From assembly GCA_030522415.1 (NCBI GenBank), contig CM060121.1:11853976-11917975 (forward strand): a stretch of DNA of 64,000 nucleotides, in the 5' to 3' direction. Below are positions 57,111-64,000 of this stretch, piece after piece (the stretch's first letter is position 1; each line of letters begins with the position of its first letter). Source of the DNA: Channallabes apus (lineage: Eukaryota > Chordata > Actinopteri > Siluriformes > Clariidae). Below the pieces are notes generated by a model that did not search any database, was not told the origin of the DNA, and saw only the letters and a program-made list of their open reading frames with translations. A program made the translations under genes and the position numbers.

Positions 57111-59084
57111 TAGAATTATGAAAAAAAGTTCATTGATCAACCACAAAAGTAAGTTTATTTATATATAATTTTTACTATGGCAGTGTTATACTTTTTATTT
57201 GGAGAGGTGTGAATCATTTGCCCAGCAGGGGCTCACATCAGTCTGCTTAACCATTGCTCTGCTCACCAGCAGCTAAACGCGGAGTCACAATTTTCAACAC
57301 ACAGAAACACAACACTTTCCTGACTAATCTTACTAATATAGTCCTTTCTAAGTCAAAACACTCAATGTCTTGAAGTGGGTGCATATAAGTAGATATTTTC
57401 TGGTTTTGCCAGACAAACCAGAAAGCTAGGCAATCAGAAAATAGACAAGAGTAAATCAGTAAACAGTGTCTGACAAAAACATTGACCTACTATACTGTAG
57501 CCCTAGTAAAATAAAGGCTTGGCAATCCTACAAACACAATCCTGGAGTAAGACCTTGCAAAGTAACAATTAGAGTCTGTGTTAGTAGAAGTTAGTAGTGT
57601 GTGAGTGCACACTTTTTTTGAAGGTAATCTGGTAAGCAAAGGACTTGCATTTTGTAATGGGAGTAATGGGAGCTGTAAAATGTCATATTTGGAGCTGTGG
57701 ACACAGCACATAAAATGTCCAAAGGAAGAAAGTAAGTAATTACACAAAACTGACACAAAAATCTAATCTTGAGCAGCTATGCTTCAGTATGTTTTCCAGT
57801 TCTTCAGTTCCCTCCACACTAACCCCACACCCCACCCCACCCCACCCCCTCCGATTACTGACTTAGGCTTGTTTCACTTTGTTTTGTTGCTTCTATTGTA
57901 ATCCAGTTTCCAAGGGCTTGATTTCTTTGCTTTTTCACGATTTCTTGTGGGGTGTTAAAAACCAAAAAAAAAAAAAAAAAAAAAAAAAGGCCACACATTG
58001 GGTCTGGAGGGGGCCGACGTCTGTGTGGAATAATAATGGAGTCCTCCTGGGAAACATGCCCTCACAGAGGCCAGTCTGACAGCAAAGAAAAATTTGGTCT
58101 AGTTTCCGATCCCTCACAGGAACATTTATCAGTTCACTCCCACTGTTTGGGGGGTTGTGTGTGGCCACTATGATGCACACAAGTTGCAATAAAAGGGTTA
58201 GCATGCTACTCAACTTTCAACACATGAAATTTTCTTATTATTAAACAATTCCTAATATATCACTAAGCATTTTACTGTCATGGTCAGCTCACCTAACATC
58301 TACATCAAACATTAAAACTAGCCTCATAACTTTACCCTTTAACCTCTTTAATGTCAGCTGCTCTTGATTGTTTTGATGCTGTTTCCTGGTGGGGCGCCTG
58401 GTATCATGAGCCATGTGCGGTAATTACTGACTAAGATGAAGGATTGCGCCGGCATTGCGTCCTTGCGTAGTCAAGTGCACTGTAGGAGTTCTAAGTAACA
58501 CAGAGACCTACTCCTTTCTTTAAAAGCAAAAAGCAAGTGTTCTGATGGCCTTATCAGATGTGTCCCAAAATGCATAAGCTGTTATCTCCCTCATATGCTC
58601 TTTTTTATAAATTGTGCTGTAGCTTTTCAGCTAGGTTGCAGTAAGTTGCTAGTTTTGGTACTAGCCAAATGTCTGTTGTCCAGATTTATCCAGATTTTAA
58701 TGATTTCATTATGTGAGCCCTCACAATAAACAAACAGCATCATGCTGTCTATTTCTTTAAGCAGTAGGAGACTGGTGTCAAGGAAAGCCAGGCCTTATTC
58801 ATTATGAAAATAGTGCTGGTAGTTGACTATGAGCTATCAGTCTGGGTTCTTGTCTTATGCCTCAAACAAATCAGCTGATGATGTCTTTTCTTTTTTGTTT
58901 GGACATTGCTACCTGTCTACATTTCTTTAAAGAGTACTAATAATTGTTTTTGCTTATGCAATATTCTGAGGTTTAATTGTGAAGACAGACTATGTACTAA
59001 GATTAAGGAATGATAATTGGTTATAATAATAATTGCTTCTCCTTTTATTTAAAAACTAAATAATGCCATGGCAAACATTTTGGA
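57111..59084. other. sox9 3' flank, no gene recognised
   Basis: Contains a C-rich CCCCA repeat near 57828-57848 and a poly(A) run at 57963-57988. Segment 58330-58530 is balanced, repeat-free sequence, and CACAATAAACAAACAGC at ~58724-58740 combines SOX-like (ACAAT) and FOX-like (TAAACAAAC) cores; a single motif is weak evidence of function. Confidence 0.4.
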
Positions 59085-59112
59085 TTTATTTTCTATATAT
59101 TTTCTTTTTATT
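59085..59112 (-). terminator. sox9: sox9 candidate polyadenylation signals
   Basis: The minus strand has AATAAA at 59112-59107 and again at 59090-59085, about 1.33 and 1.35 kb after the stop codon. Which is used, and whether nearer signals dominate, cannot be told without transcripts. Confidence 0.45.
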
Positions 59113-60436
59113 GCAAATGGTATGATACAAAAGATACGCTTTTCTTAAGACAATGGCGTTTAAAAAAAAAAAGAAAAGAACATTGCATTAAAGAATGTAA
59201 GGACATCTAAAATATGCAAAAATAAAAAATAAAACAAATAAGGAATAAAACCTTGACAAAAAGAATGCTGGTGATTCATTAAAAAAATGTCTACAATGTG
59301 GATAAAGCCTCCAGTAAACCATTTTCAATAGAATAAACTGATAAAAAAAAAAAGAACTTCCAGTTTTTTCTGTTTTGATCAAGTTTTATCACAATTATAA
59401 GATATCTGTACAAAACTAATTAAGAACATTTAAATGGAAACATTTACAAATGATAAATAAAAACAAGATGGGTAAAATTTGCACTGCAACTAAACTGTGA
59501 TCCCGGGGGTGGGAGGGATTTTGTCTCAAATTAGTCAGACAGAAATAAAAGAAAAAAAAATCAAATGCAAATAATTATTCCTTTTAAAATAAAGTTATTA
59601 CTAATTAATAAATTAAAGAGGTCAAGCCATGATGGGGCGGCAGATGTTGGAGCAAATGATCAATAGAGACCTCTAGGGAAGTCTCAGGTCAAAGGGCACT
59701 TCCTGGTTCTCCTTAGACATGAAGAGCGAGACGAGCAATGACTATTGAGGCACTGTGGATCTCTACACTGCTTAACCAGGCACTGATGGTGCACAGACAG
59801 ACTCATATCTCGGCTAAAACAAAAGTCTTATGTGCAACTAAATGGCACTTGGTATGGCATTTCCAATGCAATGACTTTAGATATGTTAAAAATAGAGAGA
59901 GGATATAAAGGTTTTTCAAAATTTTGTCAGTTTTGCCCAATTCTAAATGACCATGTGAAGCACAGTACAATTTGTACAGAGAAATGACAAGGGAAGTGTC
60001 GACTTTACAAAAATACATCGGTCAGAAGTAAAGACCTCTCGCATATTCTGTAAATCTACAAACCCAAAGAACAACATGAAAACAATGAAAAGAGATAATA
60101 CATACACAGTACATACTAACAAATATTTATAATGTATATGTCCTCACAGAGGATTCCTCTCTTTTCAAGCGAGTTTCTTTTCATCATAACTAGAAAAATA
60201 TAGTCGCAACTCAGAGCTTTTAAAAAGGCACTGTCGGGAGCCGTTTTGATATTTTCATTATTTAAAAAAACATAAGTCCTGCTTGTCTTGTTTGCTTTCT
60301 GTGTTTGCTGGTGGAGGGAGTGGACAGCAGGTCCTTTGAGGACTCTGTATATGAGCAAAGTCTTATGGTTTGGGTGGTGCTGATAGTTCAGTCTATACTG
60401 TTTCCCCTCTCACTGACATATTCTCATTTTAGTCAC
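59085..60436 (-). other. sox9: sox9 3' UTR (predicted)
   Basis: Follows the TAA stop at 60439-60437. About 1.35 kb to the candidate poly(A) signals, AT-rich with several ATTTA-like motifs, and free of recognisable transposons in contrast with the flank. The end is predicted from AATAAA signals only. Confidence 0.5.
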
Positions 60437-61155
60437 TTAAGGCCGGGAGAGCTGGGTATAGACTGGCTGCTGCTCCCACTGGGGACTGTGGGTCTGAGGC
60501 ACATTTGGAACACCACTAGTATCAGCAACAGGAGTGTACATGGGCCTCTGGGTAGAACTCATGTAGCTAAATGTGGAGTAGAGCCCTGAACCTTGGTTGT
60601 AGTAGGAGGCAGCACTGCCCTGGTGGTCACTGTAATCATACTGAGCGCGAGCAATGGATGGGTACGTGGAGGAGGTGGCAGTGTAATGCTGTAGGTTGAA
60701 GGAGCCATATGCTACATGCTGGGGTGAGCCCTGGCTCTGCTCACTGTAGTGGCTTGGGCTGAGCTGCTCTGTCTTGATGTGTGCTGGGCGCTGTTGGGCC
60801 TGCCCCTGCTCGCCAGCTGTGCCAAGTGTGGTCAGAGTATGTTGCTGCGGCTGTTGTTTGCCCATCCAGCCATGCCCGCTGGTGCCTGCCGCCTGGCCCA
60901 TACCATACCCAGAGGAGGAGTAGACCTGGGCCCCGTGCGTTGGCAAGTACTGGTCGAACTCGTTCACATCAAATGCCTCCATGTTGGAGATGACGTCACT
61001 GCTCAGCTCACCAATGTCCACATCACGGAAGTCGATGTTAAGTTGGCGGCCTGTGCCCTCGGGAAGTGGACGGCCCTCTCGCTTCAGGTCCGGTTTCACA
61101 CTTGGAACATCTGTTTTGGGAGTTGTGGGGGGAGTTGGAGGGCCCTGGGACTGAC
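60437..61155 (-). CDS. sox9: sox9 coding exon 3
   Basis: Residues 222-460. The acceptor GAAGCAG precedes 61155. It supplies two bases to complete Gly222, continues [15 protein letters not shown] and ends at TAA 60439-60437. Encodes both transactivation regions and the glutamine-rich stretch KQQPQQH. Confidence 0.96.
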
Positions 61156-62996
61156 CTGCTTCACGAAAGAAAAAAAGAGGTTTAACTACCTAGGCCTCAT
61201 GTTCTTATGCTACTAAAGAGTGTACAGCAATAAGCAGTAAAATTAAGGAATTAAAAAACAGAATTCAAGGATCATGTTTCCATCGTACCATCATTTAATA
61301 TTTACCAGAGATTTATGAGCAACGATAAACCAGTGCAGTAAAGAGAATTATGACGTCTGCATCACCCTTCTGTAATCTTTAACAGCTTTCTTATGTTTAC
61401 AATTGCCCAATGTTTTAAAATGGCGAGCATCACAACATAAACAAGCATCATTTGGTTCTAATCCCTATTCATAAACATTACAGCAAAACAGCTCAAACTC
61501 AGTTGATACCAATTACCAAGACAATCCTTTACAACATATTGCTTATGACACAATAAGATAGACTGATGTTTTGGATAAATACCCATATAATTATTATTAC
61601 ATTCTAAAGCCAGTATTTGTTTTAAATCATTTTAGGGACAGCATCATGGCACCATTCTATCATTGCTTCAGGCAGAATGGAGTAATCCATTTTCCAAGCA
61701 TTACGCAACTTTGAAGTTAGAAATCCGTAATGCATTATGCTTTACATATAAGTTAAACGTTTGCATGTAGATAAGCATTATACTATAACGATTAGACTCA
61801 TTTCCACATGTGATGGAAAGGCATGTCATTGAGAAGTGCCTATTTTTTGTTGATTACTCACCTGAGTGGTCTCCGGGAGAGTGTACCTCACCCATGCTGG
61901 AAGCGGGAGAGTCGGCTCTCTGTAGGGCTTTAAAGATGGCATTGGGGGAAATATGTGTGTGCTCAGTATCCTCGGTTTCACCCTGGCCGCCCTTTACACT
62001 CTTCCGCCGCCGTGGCTGATATTTGTAGTCCGGATGATCTTTCTTATGCTGTACTCGCAATCTCTCGGCCTCCTCAACAAATGGCCGCTTCTCCCCTTCA
62101 TTCAGCAGCCTGAAATGTAAATAGTTAAACGGATAAGTAAATAAGGAAACCCTATAAACAGATTTTTCTTAGGGTTTTTTTTTGCTTTGTAAATTATTCA
62201 CACTACATTTGAAAGTTAAAACTTTTGAAAGCAGAATAATTTCCTTTTTTTTTACTTATATTTATTTATTGATTTATTATTAAATCATAAATTATATATA
62301 TTAAAAAAAAACTATTATTATTATTACTGTTGTACTGTTGTTATTATTATTAGTTAAATTGATTGTGTTTATTGTGTTTAAGGAAACAAATTATATAATA
62401 TTTATATAGTATTCCAAAAACTTTTGTAATTGGTTGATGACTGACATAAATTATAGTCTTCTGTTATTATTATTATTATTAATAATAATAATAATAATAA
62501 TAATAACGAAAAACACAAGAATACACGATTAAGTATTTCACACTTGTTTTACTTGATTTTTATGCAAAAGAAAAGCTCACCGCCAGAGTTTGCCCAGAGT
62601 TTTGCTGAGTTCGGCGTTATGAAGGTGAGGGTACTGATCGGCCAGTTTCCTGCGCGCCGCCTGCGCCCACACCATAAACGCGTTCATGGGCCTCTTCACG
62701 TGCGGCTTGTTCTTCCCCGAGCCGTTCACGCGCACCGGCATGGGCACGAGCGTCCAGTCGTAGCCTTTGAGCACCTGTGACACGGCGTCGCGGATGCACA
62801 CGGGGAACTTGTTTTCATCCTCTTCGTCTTTCTTGAGCCGATTCTCGGACGGCGGCCGCGTGTTCTCGGTGTCGGAGCCCGAACCAGACGGACACGGGGA
62901 GGCTGCCGAGTCTTCCGACATGCTCGGACTCGGCGCGTCGGAGAGACATTTGTCCTGCTCGTCGGTCATCTTCATGTACGACTCGAGGAGATTCAT
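60437..62996 (-). CDS. sox9: SOX9, SoxE-group HMG-box transcription factor (three exons)
   Basis: A nuclear DNA-binding regulator of chondrogenesis, neural crest and gonad development. Joining 62996-62581, 62109-61862 and 61155-60437 gives 1,383 nt, 460 residues plus stop. Seen in the protein: N-terminal [20 protein letters not shown]; dimerisation region ~63-95 ([19 protein letters not shown]); HMG box ~99-178 starting [20 protein letters not shown], with RRRKS (PKA-type site, S176); [11 protein letters not shown] at 227-237; a central transactivation core [10 protein letters not shown] at 284-293; IKTEQ at 348-352 (sumoylation-type site); and a C-terminal activation domain ending [10 protein letters not shown]. 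Both introns are GT-AG and at SoxE positions. The long Pro-Gln-Ala tract of mammalian SOX9 is absent, as usual in fish. Teleosts have sox9a and sox9b; I cannot decide which from sequence alone. Start: the only ATG in the conserved MNLL context. Confidence 0.97.
61156..61861 (-). other. sox9: sox9 intron 2
   Basis: 706 bp, GTGAGT donor at 61861 and AG acceptor at 61156. AT-rich, no repeat family recognised. Confidence 0.93.
61862..62109 (-). CDS. sox9: sox9 coding exon 2
   Basis: 248 nt, encoding residues 139-222: the second half of the HMG box ([20 protein letters not shown]), the basic tail [12 protein letters not shown], and [13 protein letters not shown]. Acceptor ATTTCAG before 62109, donor CAG|GTGAGT. 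Confidence 0.97.
62110..62580 (-). other. sox9: sox9 intron 1, with AAT/TTA microsatellites
   Basis: 471 bp inside the HMG-box codons, at the SoxE-typical site (after CG of Arg139). Contains (TTA)/(AAT) tracts at 62313-62352 and 62463-62506. Donor GTGAGC. Confidence 0.95.
62581..62996 (-). CDS. sox9: sox9 coding exon 1
   Basis: 416 nt from ATG (62996-62994) to the CG of Arg139. Encodes the acidic N terminus, dimerisation region and first half of the HMG box ([20 protein letters not shown]). GC- and CpG-rich compared with the AT-rich window, as for a promoter-proximal CpG island. Confidence 0.97.
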
Positions 62997-63209
62997 GCGA
63001 GAAAAAAAAGTAAATTGAACAAGAAGAGGTTTTTGAGACTAAAAAATCCTGCACAGAGTGTGCAAAAGAAGTCGCTGAGTAAACTTGCTGTCAAAGTTTT
63101 TTCACACGTCCATCAGAGCGCGATCAGGTCCGAGCGTTGGACGGTGATTAGTGAGGACTCCGGCTCTCCGCTCCTCTAAGCTCACAGTGGAGTGCTGGCG
63201 ATGTAATAA
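62997..63209 (-). other. sox9: sox9 5' UTR (predicted) with a minimal uORF
   Basis: Start inferred as ~30 bp downstream of the TATA box. The leader contains a tiny upstream frame, ATG GAC GTG TGA, at 63113-63102. The true transcription start has not been shown. Confidence 0.55.
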
Positions 63210-63227
63210 ACACACCCTCATGCTGAT

Positions 63228-63275
63228 CGCTGCTTTATAGCAAAGTAGAGAGGCGGGGAGGGGCGGGGGCATGAC
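63228..63275 (-). promoter_or_regulatory. sox9: sox9 core promoter: TATA box and GC box
   Basis: The minus strand reads GCTATAAAGCAG, with TATAAA at 63239-63234, about 240 bp upstream of the start codon. Immediately upstream is a GC-box cluster (GGGGAGGGGCGGGGGC on the plus strand, 63255-63270), an Sp1-type site. A TATA box is a known feature of vertebrate SOX9 proximal promoters. Confidence 0.7.
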
Positions 63276-63290
63276 CCCCCTCATCTCTCC

Positions 63291-63292
<2 letters not shown>

Positions 63293-63322
<30 letters not shown>
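63293..63322. repeat. (GT)n microsatellite in the sox9 upstream region
   Basis: About 14 GT units ending in GCGCACGCGTGC, ~90 bp upstream of the predicted transcription start. Confidence 0.95.
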
Positions 63323-63324
<2 letters not shown>

Positions 63325-63534
63325 ACGCGTGCAAAAATATATCGCTGAAGTTGAACAGTTTTGTGTACATATTGCTTCTGAAGTTAAATATTAATAATCG
63401 CTAAATGTGCTACATATCCTACCATTTTATATGGATTACTGGTGCGCTATGAGCTAGACTAGATGTAAGTCTATAATTGTATAAATTAAGATGAGCTAAC
63501 TTTAGGCTTAGATTGTGTGAGAAAGAAACCGAGC

Positions 63535-63571
<37 letters not shown>

Positions 63572-64000
63572 ATGTGTATATGTGCGAAGTGCATACATAT
63601 ACTAATTGTAGATTCTTTATAAAACTTACCATTTACATAAAATGTACAAAACATTGGTTGCTCTATAGTGTTAGTTTATCACATTTACTTTACTACTTTT
63701 ATGTCTTTACACATACGTCATATTTATTTCACTTATTTTTCTCGCATTCGAAAATATCACAATCATTCAGAGCACATGAGTGATTCCAGTTCCGAGTGAG
63801 AACTCGGTCATGGTAACTATAATTTGTTTTGTATAATGAAATAAAAAAGAAAAAATGAGAAGAAAACAGGGATTCACAAATGAGACCACTTTCACTGTAA
63901 AATAAAATTCCATTGCCTCCATCAGTACTGCATCGGTATTTAGTAATATAACATGTGTACAATAACTGTGTAGGGATTACATTCTACTGTATATAGTGTA
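63323..64000. other. sox9 upstream region, with a (TTA)n tract
   Basis: AT-rich; (TTA)n at 63535-63567. No gene or transposon recognised up to the window edge. Confidence 0.5.

Noticed and set aside
60749..61216. 155-codon plus-strand frame opposite sox9 exon 3
   Set aside because: Shadow of the sox9 coding strand; no homology or start context of its own, and it crosses the exon/intron boundary.

Overview
This window is vertebrate, and almost certainly teleost, genomic DNA. It has an AT-rich background with long CA/GT, GA and AAT microsatellites, tRNA-derived SINEs, an RTE-type LINE, and a heavy load of Tc1/mariner transposons of the kinds common in fish. An ostariophysan such as a catfish is a reasonable guess from the repeat families, but I cannot prove the species from this sequence.

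The only host gene I can support is sox9, on the minus strand at the right end. Three coding exons (62996-62581, 62109-61862, 61155-60437) join with canonical GT/AG introns and a split arginine codon inside the HMG box, giving a 460-residue SoxE transcription factor. A TATA box (63234-63239) and a GC box lie upstream, and a 3' UTR of about 1.3 kb with two AATAAA signals lies downstream. Everything from about 59 kb to the left edge is the 3' flank of sox9, which is gene-poor in other vertebrates and may hold long-range enhancers. I see no second host gene.

The flank reads as layered transposon debris. At 91-420 and 3725-4330 are mariner-like remnants. At 6.97-9.88 kb three Tc1-like elements are packed together, one a nearly complete transposase gene with two nonsense codons. 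At 16.77-18.72 kb a 1,950-bp terminal-inverted-repeat element with a 5-bp duplication appears to sit inside an older Tc1 relic, and it carries a 461-bp foldback element flanked by TAA. At 31.9-35.0 kb two Tc1 relics abut a structurally complete Tc1 copy (33353-34972) that has three inactivating mutations. At 35.28-38.02 kb a minus-strand RTE-like LINE keeps a 12-bp target duplication but has lost the central reverse transcriptase. At 39.8-40.4 kb is the 3' end of another LINE. From 42 to 57 kb there are SINEs (two with clear target duplications), relics of one recurrent Tc1-like family, and a roughly 450-510 bp noncoding block present twice (53331-53778 and 55352-55865) only 4-7 kb beyond the sox9 3' end.

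No operons, CRISPR arrays, rRNA or functional tRNA genes were found, and nothing here amounts to a new multi-gene system. The most interesting items are the nested insertion at 16.6-18.95 kb, the foldback element whose loop repeats its own terminus, and the duplicated noncoding block next to sox9.
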